From NCBI GenBank assembly GCA_014084085.1, contig NPFB01000009.1, positions 472,134-536,133 of the forward strand: 64,000 bases of DNA, in the 5' to 3' direction. Below, piece by piece: positions 19,790-29,443 of this stretch. The notes beneath the pieces were generated by a model, which was not told the DNA's origin, ran no database searches, and saw nothing but the letters and a program-made list of their open reading frames with translations. Each line of letters begins with the position of its first letter. Within the stretch, counting starts at the first letter, position 1. This DNA is from Hondaea fermentalgiana. Its lineage: Eukaryota > Sar > Bigyra > Thraustochytrida > Thraustochytriidae. A program made the translations under genes and the position numbers.

Positions 19790-21328
19790 CTAGCGACCCC
19801 CGCGGTTCTCAATCTGCTGTTGATGGCCGTAGGTCTTGCCAAGAAGAAACTCGCGATCGAACGAGTTCTCGGCAAACTTCTTTCGATCTACCTTGCGCCG
19901 ATCCATGCGCATCTTGTCCACAGCCGCGACCTCTGTGGCCTGCGCTGAGGCAGCCTCGGATCCACCAAAGCCCCACGCTTCGATAATGAAGGGCTTAAAG
20001 GTCGAGGTGCCATCTGCGTTGCGAGGACGCAAGTCGCCCTGCTCATACGTCAGGTCGAAATCTGCTGCGCGGCAGCCTTCAAAGTTCCGATCAAGCCATA
20101 GGCGCGGCGAGTTCTCGTCTCCACCGAAACCCAAACCAAGAATACCGGACTTGCCGCGGCAACGCAAAAATTGAAAGTGATTCGTCCCCGGAGACGAACC
20201 GTCTGTACGCGCGCTCAGCGTCTGGAATTTGGGCCGCAACGAGACCAGCGTGCTTGATGTGTTTCCGTAGAACTGCGCCGCCTCAGACCAAGTCTCCGAA
20301 ACGAGACCTCCGAACACATTTCCTTCTGCATCCATGATTGCGATCAGCGTTGGGCCGGCGTATCCTAGAATAGAATTGAAGAGCATATCAAAAGACATGC
20401 CATGCTGGTTGCTCGAGAAGAGCAAATCCCACGACGAGGCAGCACGTGAGTCAGCGCACGACAGAGCAAAGACATCAGCTGGACTCATCACCTCGCTCTT
20501 GGCCACAGCAGCTTGCGTTCCCGCCGAAATCTTGCCCGCTGTCGCCGATCCTTGCGCAGCCATGCCGAGCATCTTAGCGCCAACGAGTCCATGCAGACCT
20601 TCTTGCAGGGACGGAACTTGGGCGCTGCACCATCGATTGAACATGCCGAAATTACGCCTCACCTCCTCGCTGCCGTCCAGCTTGGATTGCTTGTCGGCAA
20701 AGACTTCAAACCCGGCGATGAGCGCTGCGCTTTTGAATGAGCCCGATTCGTTGCCAGCTGCATGATAGAGCGCGCTCAGCAGCTCGCCGAGCAGCTCTGG
20801 TGTCGCCTCGCTCTTGCCAGGACCTGTGGCGCCAGCAAAGATGGCGCGTCGCATGTCGCTCGTTGTGCCCTTGACAAGATTGGCCACGACGTCGACAAAA
20901 ATCTCCAGCGAGATGGGCCCCGCTTGATCCGACTGCCTGAAGATGCGCGCGACCGCGGTGGCATCCTCTGCAGGAAGTCCAAGCGCCTCGGTCACCTTGC
21001 GACCGGTGACCGCCTCGTTAGCGCTCTCCTTTGCGGCAGCGGGCGCAGCGGGAGTGGCGGGCGCGTCTGCCGCCGCTGAGGACTCTGGGGCGGGCGGTGG
21101 CGCCGCCGCCGCGGTTTCGCCCTTGGCGTTTGCCTCGGACGCAGTCGCAGTCCCGGCCCCGCTCGCGGCCTGAGTGGCCTTGAGCTTCGCGATCTCGCCA
21201 TGGCGACGTGCGACCTGCGCGTAAGCCGCGCTGTCTAGCAGCAGGTGTTTGCGCTTCGCCTCACTGGCGCCCGCGCTGCCGCCGCCGCCGCCGCCGCCTG
21301 CGTTCTTCTTGCTCCCGCTCGATCCCAT
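19790..21328 (-). CDS. MEAK7-like TLDc-domain protein with N-myristoylation signal
   Basis: This 512-aa protein starts MGSSGSKK at ATG 21326-21328 (context ACCATGG). Gly2 and Ser6 fit an N-myristoylation signal, as in human MEAK7/TLDC1, which sits on lysosomes and supports an alternative mTOR complex. A Gly-rich and Ala/Pro-rich linker precedes a helical middle region (~115-260). The TLDc domain spans ~295-457: SWDLLFSSNQHGMSFDMLFN, PTLIAIMDAEGNVFGGLVSE, HFQFLRCRGKSGILGLGFGG, SPRLWLDRNFEGC and PFIIEAWGFGG, in the order seen in MEAK7. A basic C-terminal tail follows. TLDc proteins also include V-ATPase regulators and oxidation-resistance factors; the N-terminal signal and domain order favour MEAK7. 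It is the most downstream of three minus-strand genes in tandem. Confidence 0.85.
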   Translation of the reverse strand: MGSSGSKKNAGGGGGGGSAGASEAKRKHLLLDSAAYAQVARRHGEIAKLKATQAASGAGTATASEANAKGETAAAAPPPAPESSAAADAPATPAAPAAAKESANEAVTGRKVTEALGLPAEDATAVARIFRQSDQAGPISLEIFVDVVANLVKGTTSDMRRAIFAGATGPGKSEATPELLGELLSALYHAAGNESGSFKSAALIAGFEVFADKQSKLDGSEEVRRNFGMFNRWCSAQVPSLQEGLHGLVGAKMLGMAAQGSATAGKISAGTQAAVAKSEVMSPADVFALSCADSRAASSWDLLFSSNQHGMSFDMLFNSILGYAGPTLIAIMDAEGNVFGGLVSETWSEAAQFYGNTSSTLVSLRPKFQTLSARTDGSSPGTNHFQFLRCRGKSGILGLGFGGDENSPRLWLDRNFEGCRAADFDLTYEQGDLRPRNADGTSTFKPFIIEAWGFGGSEAASAQATEVAAVDKMRMDRRKVDRKKFAENSFDREFLLGKTYGHQQQIENRGGR

Positions 21329-21504
21329 GGTTCTCTGTTATGAATGATGAATGATGATGGATTTCGGGTATTGCTCGTATTGCTCAACAACTATACTAGA
21401 CTTATATGAACGCAACGAACGAGCAAAGAAAACAAGCAAGGAGGCAAAAGGCACGATCCCCCAAAGAGGACCAATAAAAATATAACATCAAAAGCAGGCA
21501 GTTC

Positions 21505-23019
21505 TCAATCCGTGAGAGCCGGGGCGACAATGTCCAGCAGAGGGGCTCGCGTTGACTTCCAAAGCCCCACGACGACATCGACGCGAAATTTGACAAAGAG
21601 ATCTCGGTACTTTGGCCGTCGAAGTACCATGGCCATCCCATTATGGGAAAGGTCGATACAGCGCAGCGCACTTGCCGTCGGAATAGCTTCAGCAAGAGCT
21701 TCAGCAGCCTCGCCCGCCCCGATCTCGTTTGTTGCCAAGTCAAGCTCGATAATATCTTCATTGTCCTGCAGGAACTCCCGCGCCACCGTTAAACAGCCCT
21801 CACGCCCAAGACCATTGTGCCGAAGGTCGAGAGAGTGAAGACCACGTTGTCGCGCGGCTTTGATAAAAGTCGCGACACCCTTGGCTCCCAAACCGCAGTC
21901 ATGTAGATTAAGACGCCGAAGCAATGGGCACTTTACCAGGATTAATGAAATGTGCTCCCCTGATTCCACGCCCAGGGGATTTCCTCGCAAATCAAGCTCG
22001 TGCAGCGCTGGGCAGCGACTCAAAATTGAGGTGAGAGACTTGAGGCCCATCGAGCCAATCTCATTCTTTGGCAAACTCACGCGTTCTAGCGTACGCTTGT
22101 ACTTGAGCGCTTTAGCTAGCGTGTGTGCTCCCTCATCGCCAAAGTCGAAGAAAGCCTTAACCATGTGCTGCTGTCGAAGAACGTGCTCCCATCGTTCCAA
22201 GTTGTGCTCGGCTTTGGTCATCACCGAGACAAGCTGCGACTCGTACTGATCACATTGAACGCGACGAAACTCAGCAAGAGCCGCGTCATGATCTTCTTGG
22301 GCCTTGCGCAATTTTCTTCGCGCTTCGCAACGACGTTTATAGCATGCAATTTCAAGAGTGACAGTAATCACCTCCTCATCGTCCTGCGTTCTGAGCTCGA
22401 TAATCGCCTCGCGCACCGTCTCTACCGATACAGTCACGCGTTCGCGGGGGTCTTTGGCGGCTTCTTCGTCAGAAGAATCGCCGCCATTGCCACCGCTTGC
22501 TCGTTTGCCGCGCTTTTTGGATTTGCTTCGCAGTCGATCAAAGGAAAACCCGCGCTTAAGTTCCGCTTTATTCTTGGCATTTTCCTTTGTGCTACTGCTC
22601 GTCCCCTTCATTTCTCCACTGTCCTCTTCACCATTGCCAGGTGACCCGTCTTTCGTCTTCGTTTTGGCGGCAGCGGACTCACCACTACTCGTCTTCAAGC
22701 TGTCATCCTCCAAGGCTTCAGATTCTTTGATATTGACTTTTTCTGGCTCCTTGTCATCTTCTTTTCTCGTGGCATCCGAAGGCTTTTCTTCGACAGCCTC
22801 GGCTTCCTCCTCGTCGCTCTCCTCGTCATTGTCGTCACTGTCGAACTCGTCGCCTCCGCTCTCTCCTCCACTATCACCGGACGAGGCGGCCCCTTCGTTT
22901 TCGGCCTTGCGAGTGCTTTTCTTTCTGCGCGGGATCCGCATGGCTGCTTGAGCTCTGCGTCTACGTTTTCTCCTTCGCAGACGTGGAGGCCTGCGCCAAA
23001 AGACTGGGACTGGACGCAT
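21505..23019 (-). CDS. Leucine-rich repeat protein with acidic N-terminal region
   Basis: This 504-aa protein starts at ATG 23017-23019. The first 25 residues are Arg-rich (RLRRRKRRRR), a possible nuclear localisation signal. Residues ~35-190 are acidic, Ser- and Lys-rich and probably disordered. A helical part (~195-300) leads into about six ribonuclease-inhibitor-type LRRs at ~303-475, for example LERVSLPKNEIGSMGLKSL, LHELDLRGNPLGVESGEHI, LHSLDLRHNGLGREGCL and IIELDLATNEIGAGEAA. RI-type LRRs bind proteins, as in RanGAP and NLRs. No GTPase, NACHT or F-box is present. Its exact role is unknown. Its stop is only 176 bp upstream of the TLDc start codon. Confidence 0.8.
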   Translation of the reverse strand: MRPVPVFWRRPPRLRRRKRRRRAQAAMRIPRRKKSTRKAENEGAASSGDSGGESGGDEFDSDDNDEESDEEEAEAVEEKPSDATRKEDDKEPEKVNIKESEALEDDSLKTSSGESAAAKTKTKDGSPGNGEEDSGEMKGTSSSTKENAKNKAELKRGFSFDRLRSKSKKRGKRASGGNGGDSSDEEAAKDPRERVTVSVETVREAIIELRTQDDEEVITVTLEIACYKRRCEARRKLRKAQEDHDAALAEFRRVQCDQYESQLVSVMTKAEHNLERWEHVLRQQHMVKAFFDFGDEGAHTLAKALKYKRTLERVSLPKNEIGSMGLKSLTSILSRCPALHELDLRGNPLGVESGEHISLILVKCPLLRRLNLHDCGLGAKGVATFIKAARQRGLHSLDLRHNGLGREGCLTVAREFLQDNEDIIELDLATNEIGAGEAAEALAEAIPTASALRCIDLSHNGMAMVLRRPKYRDLFVKFRVDVVVGLWKSTRAPLLDIVAPALTD

Positions 23020-23544
23020 CCCTTCACGTTTGGGTCCGAGTCGGGACGTGCCTGTCCGTTAATTATTAGCTATACTACCATCACTCGTAAAAGGCCTAGT
23101 ACCTACTAGTAGGCTACTACGAGTAGGGCCCGACCGGACCACCCTAATATTCCCCTTTGATTTCAAAGTATCCCGAGTCATTCATAATTTGCCACGAGTA
23201 AAAGGTTAACTCATGATTCGTTCAAACCAAGCAAGACGCAGGGCGCACTTTGACGTGGTGAAACAAGGCTTCGGACTGCTTCGCTTTGACAAGAGCACAA
23301 TCGACACCAAGCATTCGGGAACTGCTCTCCAAAGCAAGCCCAATTTTCATTCATCCGACTTTAAACTGCGTCGTGCAACCAGCAAAGACCAAGACCAAGA
23401 TCAATAACGACGTACATTACCTTCAATTTTTTATGATTTCCATATTAGATACATTGAGTAGCGACGCCTAGTATACTTGACTGCAGACTCCTTAGCTTCT
23501 GGTTTAATTCTTAATTTAGATCCTCACTCCAGACAGCTCGAGAC
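23020..23544. other. Intergenic region with CTACTAG palindromes
   Basis: This spacer lies between two tandem minus-strand genes and should hold the promoter of the LRR gene. Around 23093-23125 a cluster of CTAGTAC, CCTACTAGTAGG (a 12-bp palindrome) and CTACTACGAGTAG occurs. No gene is seen. Confidence 0.45.
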
Positions 23545-26500
23545 TCAGGAGACTGTAGTCGTGCCGGCAGTAAGGGAACTGTGCTCCAAACAGAAATGGT
23601 TTCGCTTTGCGTACTCGAAACAACCATCATGTTTGCATCGGAAACGATGAAAAAGACATCTAGTGCCATAAAATCTCCCAATATCCATGCAGCCCACAAC
23701 AGAGCAGAAAAGAAGCCTCGAATGAGCACCACATCTTCCTTTGAGCTGAACAGAAGTTGTGCAGCCTTCAATGCTGCACATTTGACCACCACCATGGGCG
23801 CGACACAAACCTCCCTTCTTGGCACCATTCTTACAGCCAGAATATTCACATCGCTTTCCACCACCATGCGCCGTGCATGCTTTCTTATACGGGCCAGGTG
23901 CCACGCTCTTCGTACAACCCGGTTCCTGGCAACGCAGCCCGCCTCCGTGCAATATGCATAATTTCCCGCGCTGCGCAGCAGATGGGCACCCCTCCACGCG
24001 ACAAAGCCGTCTCAGCTTTCGGAGTGGGTCCTGATCAGCAAAATGACGCTTGCACAAACAACCCGTTCGTGAAGCTCGATTTTTGCAACCAGGAATAACG
24101 CATTGAGCACCGCCGCCGTGCTCACAGCAGGTACTTTTCCCGCATCGTGCCCTCCTCTTCCTGCATCCAGGGAACGTGCATTCCACGCCTGCTGACAGAC
24201 GTGGACGTTGGCGAGCTTGGCCTTTGGGAGCGGTCTGTGCTTCGCGACTGGGCGAGGTCATCCCTTGATTCGTGCTCGTTTCTGAAATTGCGCTCGCCGG
24301 CGATGATTCCACTAAACCTGGATGATTCTGAGTCTCCTTGGAATGCTTACGGCAATACTCACGGCCATAAGGAGTAGTTACCACAGTCATATTGCAACCG
24401 GGCTCACTACATCTCTTGCCGCCACCGTGCCGCATGCAGCGCTGAAGGGGCCCCGACTGGGCACCTTTGTCACATCCCTTTTCTAGACAGCGTTTACCTC
24501 CACCATGCGCGGCGCAGTGCTGCATTCCACCCCACTTCGCCCACTTACTACATCCCTTTACTCTGCACAAACCGGACTTTTGCGGAGCGACCGAAGCTTT
24601 CGCTTCCTCTACTCGTCGTGAACGTAAAGGAATGTCCCGTTTTTGGCCTGATTGAGCAGTTCCTTTTTTGTGGGCGTTACAGAACCCGCCTGCAAGTTCC
24701 ACACGGCGGCGATCGCAACCAAGGACTCGACATGGTTTGCCGCCCCCGTGCGCATAACAAAGCTTGGTACCACCCTCTGCAGCAACTTTGTCACAATCTT
24801 CCCGAAGACATCGTCCGCGCTTGGCATGTTTGGCGCACAGGCCCCCTGCTCCTTCTTTTTTTGCTCGTTTACACCCTGTTTTTTCGCAACGTTTGCTCCG
24901 AGGCACCCGAACTTTACTCTTTTTGATTTCAGCGGTGTTCTCCTTGATCAAGTCTTGTAGCTTTAGCTCGTCGTACTCCGCTTCGTCATCCATACACTGT
25001 CTCTCAATCCTCGTTTCTTTATCTCCAGCGGTTGAAGCGAGTCGAGTCTCTTTGTTAGCACCGGCATCAGTCTTGTATGATCGAGTGTTGGGTCGCTTGC
25101 GGACTCCGTCATCGATGTTGGCAGATAGGCTTCTTGGTCGCTTGCTAGAACCGATTGCATCGTTCTTCGGCTGTGCTGTTGCCCCGTGGACGGCCCTGTG
25201 CTCCACGCCAGAGATAAGATTCTGTGATGCCTTTGAGTTTTTAGCTGCCTTCGAGTCTTTATCTGCCGCGCCTTGGTGTCGCCTTTGCATGTCTGCAACC
25301 CCAACGTTGCTTGAACTGCGAGTTGATGTCGAGGAATCCGTCGCGACGGACGCGATCAGCTCTAAACCATCTGCGGTTTCTTGGTTCTGACGCGAGAGAC
25401 CTTCTTCGCCATCAGTCTTACTTGGTGCCACGGGATCTGTCGACATTTTAGCTGTATCCTCTTGAACAGGGCACAAAAGTCCAGAGATTGTTGCCTCTGC
25501 CTTAACCTGAATAATCGTTTCATCCTCTGCAATCTTAGCGGGCCGAAAACTTATGTACATGCTTCGTGCGTTCGGTTCCGATTTAATGAATGTGCCATTA
25601 ATATCTTGACTTGCAGAATCGCCCTGCTTGCTCGTTTTGCTCCTGCACTCATTCTGGCTCTCGCTTCCGCTCTCGCTTGCGCACGAAGAATCATCAAGAT
25701 ATTTGTCGTCAATCTGTTCAGCACGAAGAACTTTCCAGTGCGACATTGATGCTGCGCTCTCCTGCATTTCAGAATAAAGATCTTCGTCCTCGTAACTCTC
25801 TTCTTCCATCTCGTCGTTAACTTCGTTTTCCTCGTCAAGCATCGTCAGGTCCTGGACAACATCGTCTGCAACATTATCGTTCACGGTATCGGGCTTGAAT
25901 CCAACGTAGACCTCGAAATTGTCTTCCAAATCACCATCGTACTCCTCGCTGCTGAGTTCCTCTTCAGAGGAGTCTTCGGCGTACCCTGGACTATACAGAG
26001 GGGGTTCATACGTGCTCGTCCTGACTGCCGTCGCCATTTCATTTCCAGGACTTCTCTCCTCCGCCGGCCTACTATTCAAGAACCCCACTCCTGCAAGCTT
26101 GCTTGCGTCCCGCCCAGACACCGCAGGTTTCGCGCGCATGGCCTCCTCGTCGCTGCTGTCAAGGCAGACGACCTCGGCGTCCTCTCCCACTTTATTGTCG
26201 TCAGCCCTTGCGAGAAGGAGAACTCCCTCGTGCTGGCAGGCGCCGAAGCGCGAGCTCAGCTGCGAGCTCAGCTGCGAGCTCGGATGCGAGCTCTGCGGCT
26301 GTTCCCGAGACTTACTGTGCCGCGCCGAGGCCGGAGTCGTCTTCGTTGTTGTGGTCGTAGTTCTGGTGGTGGAACTGACGTCTGTCGTCGCAGATCGCAT
26401 ATCGCCGCGCGGCGTCGCACCAACGTGAAGCGGGCCGGGGACGGCGACGCGAGGGCTCATGTGCCGGCGCGCGAGGCTGCCGGTGCTGCTGCTCATGGGC

Positions 26501-26547
26501 CGGCGCGCGGACGTCGCGGCGGCGTACCGCCGCGCGCTCGCGGGCAT
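23545..26547 (-). CDS. Multi-finger protein of WRKY19-like zinc-finger type
   Basis: This 1000-aa protein starts at ATG 26545-26547. Residues 1-110 are Ser/Thr/Arg-rich with a poly-Thr stretch; residues ~180-300 are very acidic; ~300-540 is polar and probably disordered. The C-terminal ~450 residues hold 14 copies of C-x4-C-x(9-13)-C-x2-H, many followed by GGG, for example CLEKGCDKGAQSGPLQRCMRH and CEYSGCKNGAKKGGLCRAH. This is the repeat named after the zinc-finger part of plant WRKY19, abundant in oomycetes and other stramenopiles. The fingers probably bind zinc and DNA or protein, and the acidic half could be an activation region. A nuclear regulator is the best guess. There is no WRKY, kinase or TIR domain. 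Later in-frame ATGs could be the true start. Confidence 0.85.
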   Translation of the reverse strand: MPASARRYAAATSARRPMSSSTGSLARRHMSPRVAVPGPLHVGATPRGDMRSATTDVSSTTRTTTTTTKTTPASARHSKSREQPQSSHPSSQLSSQLSSRFGACQHEGVLLLARADDNKVGEDAEVVCLDSSDEEAMRAKPAVSGRDASKLAGVGFLNSRPAEERSPGNEMATAVRTSTYEPPLYSPGYAEDSSEEELSSEEYDGDLEDNFEVYVGFKPDTVNDNVADDVVQDLTMLDEENEVNDEMEEESYEDEDLYSEMQESAASMSHWKVLRAEQIDDKYLDDSSCASESGSESQNECRSKTSKQGDSASQDINGTFIKSEPNARSMYISFRPAKIAEDETIIQVKAEATISGLLCPVQEDTAKMSTDPVAPSKTDGEEGLSRQNQETADGLELIASVATDSSTSTRSSSNVGVADMQRRHQGAADKDSKAAKNSKASQNLISGVEHRAVHGATAQPKNDAIGSSKRPRSLSANIDDGVRKRPNTRSYKTDAGANKETRLASTAGDKETRIERQCMDDEAEYDELKLQDLIKENTAEIKKSKVRVPRSKRCEKTGCKRAKKEGAGGLCAKHAKRGRCLREDCDKVAAEGGTKLCYAHGGGKPCRVLGCDRRRVELAGGFCNAHKKGTAQSGQKRDIPLRSRRVEEAKASVAPQKSGLCRVKGCSKWAKWGGMQHCAAHGGGKRCLEKGCDKGAQSGPLQRCMRHGGGKRCSEPGCNMTVVTTPYGREYCRKHSKETQNHPGLVESSPASAISETSTNQGMTSPSREAQTAPKGQARQRPRLSAGVECTFPGCRKRRARCGKSTCCEHGGGAQCVIPGCKNRASRTGCLCKRHFADQDPLRKLRRLCRVEGCPSAAQRGKLCILHGGGLRCQEPGCTKSVAPGPYKKACTAHGGGKRCEYSGCKNGAKKGGLCRAHGGGQMCSIEGCTTSVQLKGRCGAHSRLLFCSVVGCMDIGRFYGTRCLFHRFRCKHDGCFEYAKRNHFCLEHSSLTAGTTTVS

Positions 26548-26829
26548 CGCGGATCTGGACCACGTCGCTGATCTCGACTCGGCGCTGCGGCCCTTGGCAC
26601 GATCTCAGGCCGTGGCCATGGTGTCGTGTCTGGGGGANNNNNNNNNNNNNNNNNNNNNNNNNNNNNNNNNNNNNNNNNNNNNNNNNNNNNNNNNNNNNNN
26701 NNNNNNNNNNNNNNNNNNNNNNNNNNNNNNNNNNNNNCGGGATCCGGGCCCAGGTCGAGCGCGGCCTCCGCGACCTGCTCGCGCCGCCCGCCGCGCAGCG
26801 CGGCCCCGGCGCCCGCGGCCGCTGACCGC
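26459..26829 (+). other. Possible small gene interrupted by the assembly gap
   Basis: An ATG at 26459 opens a plus-strand frame with balanced helical sequence up to the gap (RRADVAAAYRRALAGIADLD, SALRPLARSQAVAMVSCLG). Right after the gap another frame reads IRAQVERGLRDLLAPPAAQ and stops at TGA 26827-26829. Together they could be one small helical protein of about 120 residues plus whatever is missing. It overlaps the first ~30 codons of the zinc-finger gene on the other strand, whose N-terminus is not conserved-looking, so one of the two starts may be wrong. No family is assigned. Confidence 0.25.
26638..26737. other. Assembly gap (100 N)
   Basis: Exactly 100 N in a GC-rich divergent promoter region mark a scaffold join. 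Confidence 0.98.
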
Positions 26830-27445
26830 CGCCGCGCAGCCGCTCCCGCCGCGCGTCTGCCGGCGCAGACCGGACCAGGCCGGGCCGGGCCGGGGGGATT
26901 GTGGATTTGATTTGCTTTGCTTTGCTTTGCTTCGATTTGAATCGAGTGGCGCTCGCTATTGGCGCCTTCACCAGCTGCCACGTGCGATGCCACTACATCG
27001 GGCGGCGCGCCTTCTTCTTTTGCTCGGCAGGAAGTGTGATGTCGAAGCAGGAGTCGCTGTCCGCAGCAGTCCGACCCGGCGAATCGCGGCGCAGGACTGG
27101 CGGAAGGCTCCCGCGACGCCAGGGAAGACCTCGGGGCTCCGATGCGCTCGCTGAGTGTGCATGCACAAGACGGCATCTGCAGCTGCCGGCCGGAGACTCT
27201 GACGAAGAAGAGAAGAGAGATTTTTTATTTTTTATTATCGAGAGACGACGACGACGACGAGAGACGAAAAAAAAGTTCCGTTGCGAGAGATTTTCATGTG
27301 CCAGAATACGGCCACAACAGCGGAATGGTATGCTTGAAGTACTTGGTTCCGAGCTTGAGAAGAGTTTAGAGTAGCGCGCCTTCCTCACGGCTGCTCGAGG
27401 TATGACTGCGACGGCAGCAGGGCGAACAAGTAAATTTTGCTTGCG
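26830..27445. other. Divergent promoter region
   Basis: This is upstream of the coiled-coil gene. It contains TTTGC repeats (26905-26938), a GAC triplet run (27246-27262) and an A/T-rich stretch near 27219-27240. No clear gene is present. Confidence 0.4.
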
Positions 27446-29131
27446 ATGAAGCGCGTCCAGCCGGCGCCGCTCTTCAGCGAAGAGCTCAAGCGCACAGAGG
27501 AGGACTTCAAGAAGACGGTGGACGGATTCTTGGACGATGAGGAAAACAAGCTCGACCCCGGTTTGCAAGAGCTCGAGAGTCTGTACCTGCAAAAGATAAG
27601 TCTGCAGGACGTCAAACTCAAAGAACTCCAGCATGCCGTGGACGATTTGCGCTGTCAACGCGACGAGGATCGAGCGCGACATGAAGAAGTCATGGCCAAA
27701 AAAAACGAAGAGCTCAAGGCCACCGTGGATGCTCTCGAGTCGAAGCAGAGCGAGGAGACTTCCGCGATGGACGAATACGGATCCTATCTCGAGAAACACT
27801 ACACTACCGTCGCCAAACAAGTCGATCAGGAGCACTCGTTTGAAGTAGCAAGATTGCACGCAAAGATTGCTGAGCTGGAACGTCGACAGATAGACAAGAA
27901 CATTTTGCAGAAACGTGCCGGCGAGATTGTGGAGCTGAAGCGGACTATTGACGTCCTCCGCGACGAGCTCGCCAATCAAAAGACTGAATTCGTCGCGCAA
28001 TCAGCGAAAAAGGATGCTGCGCACGCTGCGAGGCTTGTCGAGGAGACACAGTCCTTGCGCGATGCCAAAGAAGCTCTCAACGAGGCCCTCAAAAGCAAAA
28101 CCATGGAAGCTGTACACCTTGCACAAAAGATTGAACACGTTGGCGTGGAGCGAAATGTGCTCAAGCATCAGCTTGCAGAGGCGAGCGAGCGATTCGGCCC
28201 ACTGGAAAGAGATATCGCACTGCTCCAAGAACAGGGCGAAGTCTACGAGGCCGAGCGTCTTCAAAACAAAGAAATGATCGAGTCGCAAAAACGTACTGCC
28301 GAAGAGCTAAACACCAAGCTGCGCGCGCAGCATGCAGCGCTGCAAGAAGAGCGTGGCATCGTTCGTGCGCGGGAACACACGATCCAGAGCTTTCAGAGCG
28401 CGCTTTATGAGCTCTTGTACAGCGAAGAACGAGATAGCCAAGATTTTATTGCGCATGGTCTCCTGCAGCTGTACGATCGCTTCGTCTCTGGTTCCGATGT
28501 AGAGGCGCGACTCGCAGAGCCCGACATGACGACCTTGGGTCCCGAAACTCCTGCCAAGTCCGTATCGGAGCGACTCCCCACGCTCGAATTCATGCGACAA
28601 AGGCAAGCACTTCAGCGCGTAGTAAAGTGTAAGTCGCGCGACGTCCGGCGCGCAGAAAGCTTGCTCACGCAACACAAGCGCTCTGCCCAAGCCCAACATG
28701 CCGTTCTCCTTGCAGACAACAAGACCTTGCGACGGCGCGTCGTCAACCTTGAGCGCAAGACTCGAAGTCTCGAATCTCAGTTGCACCAATCAAAGCAGCT
28801 CGCAGCGCAGCTACGTCGGCGGCGAGGGCTCGATCACGGCCAAACTGCGAGCTCTGACGTGGGTCAGCGTCGCGTCGACACGATCGATCAAATCATCAGC
28901 GATGCAGACAGCTGCAACAAGACACAAGACCACGTGCCAAAATCGCTTGGAAGGCGCACCGTCTCTGGAAACCTCGATGGGCCAGGTTCTCCGCCGTGGG
29001 CCATGGCGCCTCCGCAGCGCACGCAAAGTCAGAACGCGCTCTTTGAAGACCCGCAATACCAAGAGGTCCTCGCGGACTTCGAGCAGGCGCGCAAACTACG
29101 CGAGACGCTACGTCCGTCTGCGCGACGGTGA
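27446..29131 (+). CDS. Long coiled-coil protein, possibly ciliary or centrosomal
   Basis: This 561-aa protein starts at ATG 27446 (MKRVQPAPLFSEELKRTEED). Residues ~15-310 and ~385-465 are continuous Glu/Lys/Leu-rich heptads. A short globular interruption at ~315-345 (TIQSFQSALYELLYSEERD, IAHGLLQLYDRFV) loosely resembles the C-terminal segment that interrupts coiled coils in CFAP57-type flagellar proteins. The tail after ~470 is Ser/Pro-rich. No motor, kinase or zinc-finger domain is seen. Thraustochytrid zoospores are flagellate, so an axonemal or basal-body role is possible, but that is inference from architecture. The next gene follows on the same strand after 312 bp. Confidence 0.75.
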   Translation: MKRVQPAPLFSEELKRTEEDFKKTVDGFLDDEENKLDPGLQELESLYLQKISLQDVKLKELQHAVDDLRCQRDEDRARHEEVMAKKNEELKATVDALESKQSEETSAMDEYGSYLEKHYTTVAKQVDQEHSFEVARLHAKIAELERRQIDKNILQKRAGEIVELKRTIDVLRDELANQKTEFVAQSAKKDAAHAARLVEETQSLRDAKEALNEALKSKTMEAVHLAQKIEHVGVERNVLKHQLAEASERFGPLERDIALLQEQGEVYEAERLQNKEMIESQKRTAEELNTKLRAQHAALQEERGIVRAREHTIQSFQSALYELLYSEERDSQDFIAHGLLQLYDRFVSGSDVEARLAEPDMTTLGPETPAKSVSERLPTLEFMRQRQALQRVVKCKSRDVRRAESLLTQHKRSAQAQHAVLLADNKTLRRRVVNLERKTRSLESQLHQSKQLAAQLRRRRGLDHGQTASSDVGQRRVDTIDQIISDADSCNKTQDHVPKSLGRRTVSGNLDGPGSPPWAMAPPQRTQSQNALFEDPQYQEVLADFEQARKLRETLRPSARR

Positions 29132-29443
29132 CCGCGATTCTCCTTTATTTTTCACGACTTTCTCCATCAGCTTACGAGGGGATGCTCGCGAAAATGGGCC
29201 AGACGCTGCCTTCACCCGCACGACGATGACCCTTATCTCAAACCCCCTCACCCAGCCCCCAGAACTCGCAAACCCTGTCGAGAATATCGTGACGAAAACG
29301 TGCGCACCGAGAGCGGGGGTCCCCGCGCACACCCCCATTCGTCGAGTGAGTGGAGCGGCTGGCTGGCTGGCGCAAAGCAAAAGCACAAGCAGAAGCGAAG
29401 CGAACGCGAGGAAAGCAGTGCTGCCGCAGGGGCGCGAGCGGCA
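29132..29443. other. Short tandem spacer
   Basis: This 312-bp spacer lies between two plus-strand genes and probably holds the 3' UTR of the first and the promoter of the second. It has a GGCTGGCTGG motif near 29359-29368. No gene is seen. Confidence 0.4.
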
